DNA of 64,000 nucleotides from Neospora caninum Liverpool (lineage: Eukaryota; Apicomplexa; Conoidasida; Eucoccidiorida; Sarcocystidae). The notes beneath the pieces were generated by a model. The model was not told the DNA's origin. It was given only the letters and a program-made list of their open reading frames with translations, and did no database searches. The stretch is taken from positions 992,001-1,056,000 of the forward strand of contig NC_018389.1 in NCBI RefSeq assembly GCF_000208865.1, written 5' to 3'. The translations under genes and the position numbers were made by a program. How positions within the stretch are numbered: the stretch's first letter is position 1; each line of letters begins with the position of its first letter. Positions 25,367 through 49,456 of this stretch are shown here, one piece after another.

Positions 25367-28300
25367 ATGCCGCTGCTCCAGCCCAGTCGGCCTGACGGCT
25401 GTTCCATCCCTCATGGGGCTGAAGCTGCCGGTCGCGAGGCAGGAGGCCTGCCGCAGCCGGCAAGCACCCTCTCTGGAGCGTCATCGTCTCGTGTTCTAGG
25501 TAGACTTCGAGTCCAGGCTCTCTCCTCCCTTGGCGCTCCTTCCTTTTTCGGAGCTGCCTGCCTTGCGCTCGCGTTCGTCGTTGCCTCTCTCGTTTCACTT
25601 CCAGCATTCGCTGGGTCCTCCGAGGGCTCTGTCCTGTCCGCAGCAGGGTTCACTACGGCGTCTGAGGCTGTCGCCTCTTCCGGAACAGGAGAGTTGCCGG
25701 GGTCTGTGTCGAAAGGCACTTTCCTCCAGTCCATCTCCCCGCACAACGACGAGCCCAGCCGTGCCGAAGACCTGAATGCCCAGCCTCCGAACAGCTCTGG
25801 AAAAGACGTCGTTTCTCTCGCGAACGCATTTAACCACGTGGTGGAGCCTGTTGCGAACGCAGGAGAAGCCGTAGCGATGGCTGCCGCTGACATGGCAGCT
25901 GCGGTGTCCGCGGCGGGAGGAGCTGCTGCGCCGATGGCTCAGGCCGGCAGTTTCATTCAGATGCATACCAACGCGATGAGCCGCGCGGGAGGCGAGGGAG
26001 AGGGGAGGAGTTTGTCGGTACGCGGTTCGCGCGTCTTGGGTCAGGAACTTGGAAGGAGCGTGTCGAACAAACGCCAAAACAAAAGCGCGAAGGTCAGCTC
26101 ACAAGCAGTGCCGCTCCGCAAGGGAGCAAATAAGGTTGCTCGTGTGGATCAAGTTCCTTCCACCTTTTCTCAGCAGACGGTCCAAGGGAGGTTCCAGCGA
26201 GTGAGGGCGGCGACGCACGCTTCTGTCTTTACTTCTGTTCCCACGGACAGGAGTCGTAGCACGCCCGCACAGGACTCCACAACGGCTCCAGAGAATCCGC
26301 AACCGCGCAAGTCATTCCGCTCGCGGGCACAGCTTCGCCGGCCGATGCCGCGTCCGGCCCAAGAGCAAGGAGAACAGGCGACACAGGCCGTGCAGGCCGA
26401 ACCCAGTCAAGAGGCTCACGTGCGCGACGTACAGCAGCAAGTGCAAGACGCGCAGAAGCAGGCTGAAGAGGCGCTCCAGCAGGCCGAAGAGGCCATAGAT
26501 AAGGCTCAAAAGGCACAGGAGGCGCTGGAAAACGCGCACCAGGCACAAGAGGCAAAGCACGGCCAGCAAGACGAGCATACTTTGCGGCCGCTCCTCCCCG
26601 AGGGAACCGAAGAGGACACGCATCAACCGCCTGTCGCACTCGGCTCCGCAGCGACACTCGGCGCTAAAGCCGACGTTTCCGCAGAGCTTCGCAAAGCGGG
26701 CATGCAGCAGTGGCAAGATTTACGCTTGCAACAGCAAGCAATTGACATTGAACTGCAACACTTGCACGCGCTGGAGGCGCACGTGGCGGCGCAAGAGCGG
26801 CGAGCTGCCGAGATACTCGGAAAGATTGACTGCGCTTCCGGAGACGGCTGCGGCCCATGCGAGACGACAGGAGTCCACTACCCGCCCAATAACGCCGGTC
26901 CGCCTACTCGCCCGCAACCAAGTGAGCCGGAGACAGTGTCCCCTCCGGAAGTGAGGCCGATGCCCGAGCCAGGGCACCCAGAAGGACAAGAGGCAGCGCC
27001 GGACACAGTGTCCCCTCCGGAAGTGAGCCCGATGCCCGAGCCAGGGCACCCAGAAGGACAAGAGGCAGCGCCGGAGACAGTGTCCCCTCCGGAAGTGAGG
27101 CCGATGCCCGAGCCAGGGCATCCAGAAGGACAAGAGGCAGCGCCGGAGACAGTGTCCCCTCCGGAAGTGAGCCCGATGCCCGAGCCAGGGCACCCAGAAG
27201 GACAAGAGGCAGCGCCGGAGACAGTGTCCCCTCCGGAAGTGAGGCCGATGCCCGAGCCAGAGCACCCAGAAGGACAAGAGGCAGCGCCGGAGACAGTGTC
27301 CCCTCCGGAAGTGAGCCCGATGCCCGAGCCAGAGCACCCAGAAGGACAAGAGGCAGCGCCGGAGACAGTGTCCCCTCCGGAAGTGAGGCCGATGCCCGAG
27401 CCAGAGCACCCAGAAGGACAAGAGGCAGTGCCGGAGACAGTGTCCCCTCCGGAAGTGAGCCCGATGCCCGAGCCAGAGCACCCAGAAGGACAAGAGGCAG
27501 CGCCGGAGACAGTGTCCCCTCCGGAAGTGAGCCCGATGCCTGAGCCAGGGCACCCAGAAGGACAAGAGGCAGCGCCGGAGACAGTGTCCCCTCCGGAAGT
27601 GAGCCCGATGCCCGAGCCAGGGCACCCAGAAGGACAAGAGGCAGCGCCGGAGACAGTGTCCCCTCCGGAAGTGAGCCCGATGCCCGAGCCAGGGCACCCA
27701 GAAGGACAAGAGGCAGCGCCGGAGACAGTGTCCCCTCCGGAAGTGAGCCCGATGCCCGAGCCAGGGCACCCAGAAGGACAAGAGGCAGCGCCGGAGACAG
27801 TGTCCCCTCCGGAAGTGAGCCCGATGCCCGAACCAGGGCACCCAGAAGGACAAGAGGCAGCGCCGGAGACAGTGTCCCCTCCGGAAGTGAGCCCGATGCC
27901 CGAGCCAGGGCACCCAGAAGGACAAGAGGCAGCGCCGGAGACAGTGTCCCCTCCGGAAGTGAGGCCGATGCCCGAGCCAGAGCACCCAGAAGGACAAGAG
28001 GCAGTGCCGGAGACAGTGTCCCCTCCGGAAGTGAGCCCGATGCCTGAGCCAGGGCACCCAGAAGGACAAGAGGCAGCGCCGGAGACAGTGTCCCCTCCGG
28101 AAGTGAGGCCGATGCCCGAGCCAGGGCACCCAGAAGGACAAGAGGCAGCGCCGGAGACAGTGTCCCCTCCGGAAGTGAGCCCGATGCCCGAGCCAGGGCA
28201 CCCAGAAGGACAAGAGGCAGCGCCGGAGACAGTGTCCCCTCCGGAAGTGAGACCGATGCCCGAGCCAGGGCACCCAGAAGGACAAGAGGCAGCGCCGGAG

Positions 28301-31300
28301 ACAGTGTCCCCTCCGGAAGTGAGCCCGATGCCCGAGCCAGGGCACCCAGAAGGACAAGAGGCAGCGCCGGAGACAGTGTCCCCTCCGGAAGTGAGCCCGA
28401 TGCCCGAGCCAGGGCACCCAGAAGGACAAGAGGCAGCGCCGGAGACAGTGTCCCCTCCGGAAGTGAGCCCGATGCCCGAGCCAGAGCACCCAGAAGGACA
28501 AGAGGCAGCGCCGGAGACAGTGTCCCCTCCGGAAGTGAGCCCGATGCCCGAGCCAGGGCACCCAGAAGAACAAGAGGCAGCGCCGGAGACAGTGTCCCCT
28601 CCGGAAGTGAGCCCGATGCCCGAGCCAGAGCACCCAGAAGGACAAGAGGCAGCGCCGGAGACAGTGTCCCCTCCGGAAGTGAGCCCGATGCCCGAGCCAG
28701 GGCACCCAGAAGAACAAGAGGCAGCGCCGGAGACAGTGTCCCCTCCGGAAGTGAGCCCGATGCCCGAGCCAGGGCACCCAGAAGGACAAGAGGCAGCGCC
28801 GGAGACAGTGTCCCCTCCGGAAGTGAGCCCGATGCCCGAGCCAGGGCACCCAGAAGGACAAGAGGCAGCGCCGGAAACATCACACCCCGGAGTGCCCGAG
28901 ACGACCCCTGAGGCAGTTCCGCCGGCAGAGCAAGAGGCAGCGCCTGTCCCCGAGACAGCACCATCGACGGGGGCGGAGTCGGATTTAGGGACTGAGCATC
29001 ATAACGGTCTCGAAATAGAAGAAAAGGCTTCGCATTCAAATGCCTCCAGCGATTTGGGAATGGGTGACATGCTGGCAGGGGTGCCCTCCACTGCAAATCT
29101 CGAAGAGTTCGAACTTGACGAGTACGCGCGTGTTGCGCCTCAGTCCAAGGCGGCTCAGCAAGTTCGGGGCGTCCCAGTGCAGGAGACTCGGCAGTGCGAG
29201 ACGGATGCTTCGGCGTGCAAAGGAGATGGTACGTCGTGCGGGTGGACGGCACGAGGGAACGTGGGGGGACAAAAACAGTGACGTGGAAGAACTCAGGGTA
29301 CACACAGGTACTCTGACGAGCTGTCTCGAAGTGCCCCGGGACTCGCTATGCGTATTGGAAGAAAGGGAGACCACTGTATTACGTATTGTTTCGCCGTGTA
29401 TGCAATGCACGGACATGTGCTCCGTGGGGTGGCGACAAAACGCTCAACGCCGTAGTCAGTTCCCGCCTCAAGTCCTGAAGAGGAGATACCTTGTGCAGAG
29501 TCGTATTTGCTTAGTGTATCTGCGTACCCGTGCGCTCGGCGTCGGCTTCTTGCCTGCGTGGGTCGCGCCTTTCGGTGGAGCGCGTTGCGTCGGTGTCACC
29601 TGTGGCCAAACGTTTTTCAAGCTGATTGGTTGCTGCGTGACTTGGCTCTGGAGGAGTCGAGTGCGCGCGCCGGCGGCCTCCCGTTGGTATTTTTGCCTTC
29701 TTCCGTCTTTTCTTTCATTATTGGCCAGCGTGAAACTCGATCCGTCCATTCGGCACATGCGTCGCACGATGTTGTGCCGGTTGTTGTTCGCAAAGGGACT
29801 GTTCGTGGGTATGGCCGAGCGTCCGGTTTTCGTCAGGCGTGACGTTTACAACCTCTGTTTTGCTGTTGCTGGCGTACCTCTCTCCTGTTCTCAGAGAACG
29901 CAGTGAACAAGGTGAACGAGTACCTGAGCGGCCTCGGCTCTCTGAACTGCCCCTGCCGCCAGCTGTTGGCGAACCTCGTCTGCAATTTGATCGTCAACCA
30001 GAGTGACCTAGCGTCGAGCGGAGCCGCCCGGATTGACACGCCTGACGCGGTGAGTCGCGTTCGAACGTTTCGGGGAATGTGGCCCTGCCTGCGCCGTCAG
30101 CCGTGTGTCGAGCACGGTGGCATTCACACACAGCACTCGGGAAATATAGAACTCCGAACTGGCTACGTCGTGGGTGGTGGAGTTGCGATGTTCTGAAGCG
30201 TTGTCTGAGAGCGCGCACGATCCCATGCTTGCACTCCTTGCGCGTCCAGAGACAGTCGGTCGCCTGTTCACTGGGCACTGAGGGACCGCCGCCAGCTAGC
30301 CGGTCTGGCGCGGCGGTGTTCGCGTGTTTGCTGGCGCCTTCGTGCTGGAATGACTGTGCGTTTATCTGTCGAGTTAGGTGCGGCGCAAGGCCCAGAGCTT
30401 TGCCCTCGGTATCCACGACTGTCGGTTTGCCTGTTTAAAATCGCCGATCGATTTGGTCCCTGATTGCGGGCTCGTGTGCACCGGTTCACTGGGTCTCAAT
30501 GGAGACTCCTTCTCGAAGCCTCATTCGGCTGCCTCACCGTCGGGATGTATGGTCGGCCTGGGCATGCGTCGGCTGCCCGTGGTGTTCTTTTCTGCAGGCA
30601 GTTTAGGGTTCATCCGGGTTCACGCTGTCTCGTTCGTGCCTCGTTCCATCGATCTTTTCTTCGTTTTGTCTTCCTCGCTCAGGGCACCGCCACTCTCACA
30701 CTTTCCGGAGCTACGTGCACCGCCCTGAAGCAGTCGTGCCCCCAAGTAGCTGCCCAGACACTGCTGGCAACGACCCTGCCAAGCATGTCCGAGCAGGCGA
30801 CGACGGGTGCGGCTGCTGCGGTGCCTGTGCAGTTCCGGGCGACAGTGCCTCAGGGGGACAGCGTGGCGTCCTTCGTGGAAACCCAGGCAGCAGTGAAGGG
30901 CGACCTGAAGCTCCAAGCCTTGACTCGGGCTGCTCAAAAGGTCGGTGCGAGGGTTTCCGAGAGTATCATTCGCAAGGTGCGCATGCAGAGACAAATTCAA
31001 GCCGACGCGGTCGCGGGTTTCGCCGAGCTAGTCCAGTCGCGCGCTCCCCTGGCTGCCACAGCGGCGTCATTCTTCGGGGACTCAAGTCAGCAGACAATGT
31101 GGACATTTGCGTCCACTCCCGCGGTAAGCGAACCCGAGACGATCAGAAGCAGGAATGGGCTCGCCACGCATGTCGAGACGACACGGCCAGAGGGAACATT
31201 GAACAGGCGGGCAGAATGGAGGAAAGAAAGCCCGCAGGGAAACCATTACCTGGGACACTTCTGCGCGCCACCGGTGAATCTAAACGGGAACGGGCAGTCA

Positions 31301-32046
31301 CACGAAGCAACTGAAGATCGAGATTTCGGAAGCTACACACGCGTGATGCTCTTTGAGACAGCTGGTGTACGTCCCTACACCTATATATGTATCTATATAG
31401 ATGTATATATATGTATATATATATATATATGTATATTCATGTGGTAGCAGTTGCCTTTTAGTTTCGCACTGGCTATCGCAGGCTTTGGCATGCGCGTTTC
31501 CGGTGTGCTTGTGTCAAATGGGACGGCCACTAACCAGTCTGTAACGTAGAAAATTCATTCACCGCTGTGTGCCGTCGTGCCGGTACAGGGCCTGATATAT
31601 ATATTAAATGTAGTTCAAATGCATTCCCACGTTTGTACGCGTTCCCGGCACCATCTGTGTACGCTCTGTTCGCCGGCAAGCTCGGTGACTTCCTCTCTGT
31701 TCCATGGCTTTATCCCAACTTTGCACCTTGAATTTTTTTTGGCATTGCTCTCTTTCTGACCTCGATTATCTTGGCATTTTTGCCCAGGCGGTTTCACTCT
31801 GTGAAGTCTGTTACTTTGGCGCGTGCACATGCAAGGTTTTACAACATATATGCCTGTTGTCTTGTTTCAAGACCCCGTTTGTGCGGCGCTCGATCCCCCG
31901 TCTCTTGTGCTTGCCCTCAGGAGGCATGCCGCCTCGTGGACTCTGTCATTCCTGTTCCTATGCCCGTCGACACCAACGACCGTCGCATTTCCAAAGTGGT
32001 GGTCCAGGGCGCGAACGACGAGACGATTGCTCTCAGTCTCGTGTAA
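25367..32046 (+). CDS. Secreted repeat-containing protein of unknown function
   Basis: Not recognised as a named family. Four exons in phase: 25367-29228, 29895-30049, 30683-31123 and 31921-32046, giving about 1527 residues. The ATG at 25367 (CCACCATGC context) was chosen over an in-frame upstream ATG at 25232. An internal hydrophobic stretch at about residues 55-80, ending ...LPAFA before GSSEG, looks like a signal peptide with a long n-region, as in many coccidian secretory proteins. Then come an Ala-rich segment, a Gln/Ala/Glu-rich probable coiled coil (about 26370-26570), the 27-copy repeat array, and a C-terminal region with several cysteines across exons 1-3 (QCETDASACKGD, LNCPCRQLLANLVC, ATCTALKQSCPQ) that could form disulfides. 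Exon 3 is otherwise Ala/Gln/Val-rich and helical. No transmembrane segment is seen after the signal. A dense-granule, microneme or oocyst/cyst-wall location is possible but unsupported. Confidence 0.75.
26930..28873 (+). repeat. 27 x 72-bp coding tandem repeat (24 residues each)
   Basis: The unit encodes a 24-residue block containing ETVSPPEVSPMPEP followed by GHPEGQEAAP. The first copy starts at 26930 and the last at 28802, exactly 26 periods apart. Units are almost identical at the nucleotide level. Variation is limited to a few sites: S/R in VSP/VRP, G/E before HPE, A/V in QEAAP, G/E in PEGQ/PEEQ, and E/D in the second unit. The array is Pro/Glu-rich and probably disordered. The flanking ETSHPGVPETTPEAV is a diverged unit remnant. 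Confidence 0.97.
31376..31440. repeat. (TA)n microsatellite, intronic
   Basis: TATATATGTATCTATATAGA-type alternating sequence with a TA run at about 31419-31431. It lies in the third intron (31124-31920) of the secreted repeat protein gene. Confidence 0.85.
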
Positions 32047-35000
32047 TCTCGGAATGGACAAGAGCCGCGCACATACGTCTGCGTAGGCACAGTACATACG
32101 CATGCGTCCGTTTTGGACGGTGGAGCCGCCGACAACGGGATCAGCTTTCGGGAGCTGGCGCCCGAGGAAGCCCACTGCATGGCATGAAAGTGTAGAAGCA
32201 GTTCTTCCTCGGGAGCGAGTGGCCTGCGTACAGGCAGCAAGTTCTGGAGCTATCTAACAAGTGAATACCGGGAAACAGAAACCTTTTGGAGAGACTAGAG
32301 GAGCTGCGTTCACTATTTGAGGTTAGGCTAACTAACATGGCTGAACACTTGCCGGGAGTAGAGTTTGTAGCTCTTCCTGAACGGGGCGGCATGAGAGGCA
32401 TTTTTCAGGGTCAAGAGGGACGCCGTCCCCACGGTTTCACTGGTGTCTTCAGGGCAGGACAAAGCGAGACACGAACGGAGACACACAAAGCTGGGATGGC
32501 CTTTGGGAGTGCGCACGTTTTGTTCAAGGCAAATGAACACACGACAGATGACGGGGTAGTCTTATCTTGAGTACCCTCCTTTTCGCTCAGGCGGGGACAC
32601 CGTATTTTTTTGGTGGCGGGGATTGCTTTCTCAGCGTCATTATGGATGTGAAAACCTCTGAATGTGGGCCCGCTCTCCGATTTGGTTCGTTCGTAGGGGC
32701 GTGACTGCAGCAGACACAGAGAATCGAGAGAGGCGTGCATGTCAGGCCTACTATTCCTCTGGAAGGCCTCCGGTCTCCTGTGGGGAGAGCGCGGTTGTCG
32801 TGGCCGCGAGAGTTCCTCTCGCCGGTCCTTTTGCTGTTTCAGGCGAGGCCGAACGCAAAGGCCTCAGAGCTAATCAAGTTCTTCCCGCGTAGCATACCAA
32901 AGTATGACGGCTAGTTGAGACCCCTAGCTGATGGTGACCCAAGTTGGATCATAACGTGAGCCGTCTTGATGGTTTGTTTTTGTTTGCGCAAGACGGGGAC
33001 ACATACGTCGATGCGTGAACTGAAAGAGAGAGCGAACTTGAGGAGGCGGAACGCGTGCGAACTAGCACAGTGAAAAAAGGGAACAGGAGATTCGGACGGC
33101 CTTTCTTTCCCTAGTACGATTTTTGATTGGCCCTTCTCGTGTAGCACGTTCCTGAATTTGGCAACCCTGTGTTCGACCGGTCCCCGTCTCCGGATCCTCG
33201 AGAAATGGGGCACGAAGGCGAGAGGAAGCGGGAAATCCATTGAGCCCAGCACGACGCGTACAGAAAAGGAAGGTCGTGACAGGCGTGAATCCGTTCTCCA
33301 GTGTGCCGAACGCGGTCGCATCTGGTGTCTAAAATGCCTGCTGGGAACTTTTCTGACCGCACCGCATCAGTGGATCTACACTTTGGCGTGCCGCCGTTCT
33401 GGTCGAGTGATCAAAGGCACCGGATTTTCCGGTCCTTTTCTTCGCTGTCAGAGAGGAACAGAGTTGCTGTTCTTTCTTGTTTTCCCTTTGCATTTCTTGC
33501 GCCTTTTTCTTCGCATGCAGAGTGCCGCGTGCTTTTAAAGGCGCCCCTCCTCGCCATTGCGTCGGCCGCATTCGTTCTGTGCTGGCGCGAGTATACGTCA
33601 CAGTCACCGGAGTCCTGGAGAGTGTGCCGTGGGCTTCGCTCGCGCCTCGCTTTTGTAAGGCACAGAGATCGTCATTAACGAACTTAAACGTAGTACGGCC
33701 TGTTTTCCATGTTGCGACCTCACCTGGTCCTGGCTGGATCGTCGAGCGCTCGCTCAGACGCCGGCTCCGGCGTCCCCTCAGATGTCTCTGTTCGTCGCCA
33801 GTATTCCTGCGGACCCTGTCTCCGTCCCTTCTATTCATTCTGCTTTCTCTCGCGGGCTCCCCTTCTCGAAGAAATGAGGCAAGTGCCTGGAACAGTGGCC
33901 TCCTGGCGAGAAGGAACACGGCAGCACAGGCAGTGAAGTTCCCGTTGCATGAGAGGAGATAGCGTGTTTTTTTTAGGCTCACAGAGATGCAAGAAGGAAC
34001 ACCAGGGAAACAACACACGCAGGACAAGTTTAGCGGAGCGCAGGCGATCTATGCAAGGGTTCGAGTACTCTCCTCCGATAGGTTCTATGCGAGGCAGTCC
34101 AACGGACCTGTTACCTCCCTTCAAAAGGTGTCAGCATCTCTCTTTTGCTTTTTGTAGATTCCTGGATAAAGGAGCGGTCACCCCGAGGTCTTCATCGTAG
34201 CCATGTAATGGACTTTTAAAGCAAAGCTAGGGTCGGCGTGAGTTCACAAAAACATGCGCCCATGTTTTTGTGATAGGATGCCTGAATGTAGCTGAAAACC
34301 GCTATGCAAATAGGCACAGGTGAAGCCGATTGCTTTTAGCTTTGACTCATCCCCCCCACGCAACGATTGATGTACAGAAGGGAGACTTCCCCACTTTTTT
34401 TTGGTTTCCTCCGCGGCGACCTCGACTCTGGGCCACGTGCCCAGCTGTGGCGAAAAAAGAAGGGCGGTGCGTGAGGGCAAGCGAACGTGGCGGGGAAATT
34501 CAGATTTAAAAGATGAGACAAGAGAGCGAGGCATAAGATTTGAGAAGCGTTAGTGAGAGACATCGAGAGCGGCGAAGAGAAGGCCGCGGCCGAACCAGTG
34601 GAGTGTCTCGAGTGTTTCCGAGGGGTAAATGCACGGCACAGCTACGCGGCACACACGCGTTTAAAGAAAGGAAACCGTGCAAAAAACCAAAACAACACGC
34701 GCGCGCGTATACAACTCGTTCTCCCACACGTTCACCGGTGCCGGCATATCTAGTTTTCGTTTCCATCCAGAACGTCGAGCATTTCCACAATTCAGCTGTC
34801 AGTTGAAAAGACAAGGAATAGAGATCTAGGGCAAAGATGCGCATTTTTACGGGTTTTTCCTCTGCGTCAACTCTCTCCAAATGCACCTAGATATAGATAT
34901 ACGTCTATCGACACATATAGACGTATCGGTCCTGTTTCGTGAGGCATGTGTGTCGTCACCTTTACTGCTCGGAAGCATCCGCGTTCCAAGCGTAGATAAG

Positions 35001-35051
35001 TGTGTGCGTGTGCCTGCCGAGATGAGAGAGAACAGGAATTACGCAAACAGC
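32047..35051. other. 3 kb convergent intergenic region
   Basis: Lies between the 3' ends of the secreted repeat protein (+) and the kinase (-). I find no exon with recognisable homology, no tRNA and no large repeat; open frames here are short and compositionally ordinary. The only notable structure is a perfect inverted repeat at 34244-34273. Confidence 0.55.
34244..34273. repeat. Perfect 13-bp inverted repeat with 4-base loop
   Basis: TCACAAAAACATG, a CGCC loop, then CATGTTTTTGTGA. It could form a hairpin in DNA or RNA. It lies about 2.2 kb past the stop of the + strand gene and 0.8 kb past the stop of the - strand gene; no function is assigned. Confidence 0.8.
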
Positions 35052-46798
<11,747 letters not shown>

Positions 46799-49456
46799 GG
46801 CGGCAGACAGCAGAGACCGGGGAGACGAGACAGGTCGGGAAAGAGACGAGAACCTAGTTGACGAAAGGACGAGAGGAAAAGAAAAGGAGGAGGAAAAACA
46901 GAGCACACAGGCCAACGAGCCTAAGTTAAAAGACTGTAGTCGCGGAAGGACAGGGACAAGCTGGAAGCGCGTTCTACACACCAGTAGAAACAAGGCTGAG
47001 GCGCTTCACACATGAAAAGGAGCACAGAGAGAAAGAGAAGACGCCCTCCTTTCCCTGTTCTCGTGTTCTCGAACGTCCTTTAGTTGACTCTTCTTTCCGT
47101 CTGCCTGTTCCCGTGGCGTTTGCTCGCTTATTCGTCTAGCTTCCGGTTGTCTCTTCTCCTTCCTTCTCTTCCTTTCTTTCGTCTACCTGTTCCTCCTCTT
47201 CCTTCCCCTTGGTTTCCTCATCTCTGCTTCTCTCGCGCGTAGCCTCCTTGGGGCCTCACCCTCTCGCAAGCGGTTCTGCTGGCTCGCGCGGCGACAGCCC
47301 GTGTACACACTGCAACGGAGCCTGCCGGCGGAGGAGAGGAAAAGGAGAAAAGAACAGAAGAACCCTTCACCAGGAACAGATCGTGGAAGGGAGGAGAAGG
47401 ACGAAAGAAAAGGTGGAAGGAATGAAGTGGGGAAAGAGGAATTCGGCATTCTCCAATTCCACATCTTCGTCGAGGCCTGCCACGCAAAATCGCAAGCGGC
47501 ACACAGACAAATGCGGCGCGCGGTGGGGGGTGGCTGCTGGAGGGCGAGCAAAAAGATTGCAGTCGAAAGGCTGTTCGAAGGCGCGTCCCAAAATGGATTT
47601 GAACCGTTTTTCTTCCTGGAAATCGGGACTTCCGCTAGTCTCGCCTCTCCTGCGGACTTTTTACGTCTTTTCTGCTCGCGTGCTTCTCTGCAGCGGGGGC
47701 CCAGTCCTTGTCTTGACGCTCCAGGTTCGTCCTGTCGCCTTCTGTTCGTGCCGTCGCTCCCGCCCCTGTTTGTCTTGCTTTCTCGTTTCACTCTCCCGGT
47801 TTCCTTCGGCTCCAAACGGCCAGAGAAGACGGCAAGTGTCTTTGCCCTCGGCAGCCGCTCCAGAACCTTCACACGCGAAACCTGTCGTGCGTCTCGGCCT
47901 ACGTTTCCACGCGAGGGCTCCTCTCGTGAGAGACAGCACGCTTGTGTGTGCGCAAGAGACTGGAAAAAGAGGCAGCCAATCTGCAAAAGTCGCCTCTAGA
48001 GAATCGCGGACACACACGGGGCAAGCTGAGAAGTGCGTGGGCCAATGTGTAATAACCTTAATGTAGTAGGATATTGAAATCCAACACTTTTAGCTGTCTA
48101 AAAAGCAGTGCTCCACTGCATCCACTCCTCACCTTCGGGAAAAGTGTGCGGGTAGCTACGGCTGCAAACGCCTCGAAAAGTGAAAACGCGAAGGCACGTC
48201 CCCCACAGAGAACTTCCCGCTGTTTTTCACGTCGAGGGACCATTCCATTCCCAGACGTCCGAACGCACATTCGCCAGCCACACACTCTTGTCGAAATATG
48301 CCGGTGAAGACGCTCACGATACACATTCGGCCGGGGACAGAGACAGCCGAACGACGCTGCCGCCGCGGCGCGCGCCTGTCACCCTCATTTTCTTCTTTGT
48401 CTGTAGAACGCAAATGCGTTTTAAGGCGCAGTTTTCCTCAATTCTCAGAGTAACTGTTTCCAACTGATTCTCTCGAGGGGGGCAGCTGGGAACAGACAGC
48501 TGGCCGTTTCTCGTTCGGGCGGCAAAAGATCGCGGGGTCCACAAGGCAGAGACTTGTGTCCTTTGCTCCGTTCTCTCTGACGTCTCTAGCCCTCGCTCGC
48601 GGAGCAAAGCGAAGGGACTCCCTGGAATGCATGCGCTAGCTGACATCCGTAAATGTGCGACGCTAGGGCCACGGACACTTCGCGGAAGGACCCCCGCAAT
48701 AGACGACGGGCGTGTAAGTAGACAGACGTAGCCGTTGGTTTGTGTCTGTCGATTTTGGAAGGTGTGCAAAGGGTTTAAACGGACCAAAGCTCCCTTGCGT
48801 GGAGCGAGACGCGTTTCCCAGCCTTTGCCGCGTAGACAAGGAAGGAGAAATCTGAAAGTTTACTATCCTTGACAAGACAGAACGCAAAAGAACGGAGAGA
48901 TACACGAAGGTGCTCCCACTGCGACACGGAGACTTTGGATTATTAAAAAGACGCCGACAGGAAACATTCCTGGGGTGAAAACACAAGAGACACCCAGCGA
49001 ACGAAAAAAAGTAACTCTGACGTCTTCGGTGTCCTCGCACGCTCATTGGTCCTCGTCGAACGACTGTACCGGAGGTTTTTTTCGCTCCGTTTGCAAATCC
49101 CGGGGAATCCGATTTCCTTTCAGAGGGGAACCCAGACCGGTTTTGGGTTGGGTGAACTCCAGTCCACTGTGACGACGGAGTACGTCGATGCGTGCCGGAT
49201 TATGTACGCATTTCTTCGCGTGTATTTATCCAAATGTGCATTTTGTGTGCAGCTATGTAGAGATAGATAAACGCACATACATCCCTATGCACGCGCGTGA
49301 CTGCGGTAAAGATCCAGGTAGATTCAGACAGCTGCAGATTTCAGGGCACACAGAGAGTGGAGGCGACGGCCGGTGAGGCTGCGGGTAGCCTGGTGGCAGG
49401 CATTCCACAGAAGTCCTCTGTGCACTTGTGACAAAAGCGTTTTTGAAAGATGAGAA
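46799..49456. promoter_or_regulatory. Kinase upstream region and SF-assemblin downstream region
   Basis: Both flanking genes are on the minus strand, so this 2.6 kb holds the promoter and 5' leader of the kinase (near 46800-48000) and the 3' UTR of the SF-assemblin gene (near 49456). It is pyrimidine/purine biased and contains open frames up to about 285 codons on both strands. None has recognisable homology or a consistent splice context. No specific promoter element can be defined. Confidence 0.5.

Noticed and set aside
26720..29303. Minus-strand open frames of 713 and 799 codons opposite the 72-bp repeats
   Set aside because: A 72-bp repeat keeps all frames open. The + strand frame has a signal peptide, good start context and phased downstream exons, so the antisense frames are shadows.
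47183..48066. Open frames of 230-285 codons on both strands upstream of the kinase
   Set aside because: Composition is pyrimidine/purine biased like other leaders in this window, with no motif, start context or splice pattern to support a gene.
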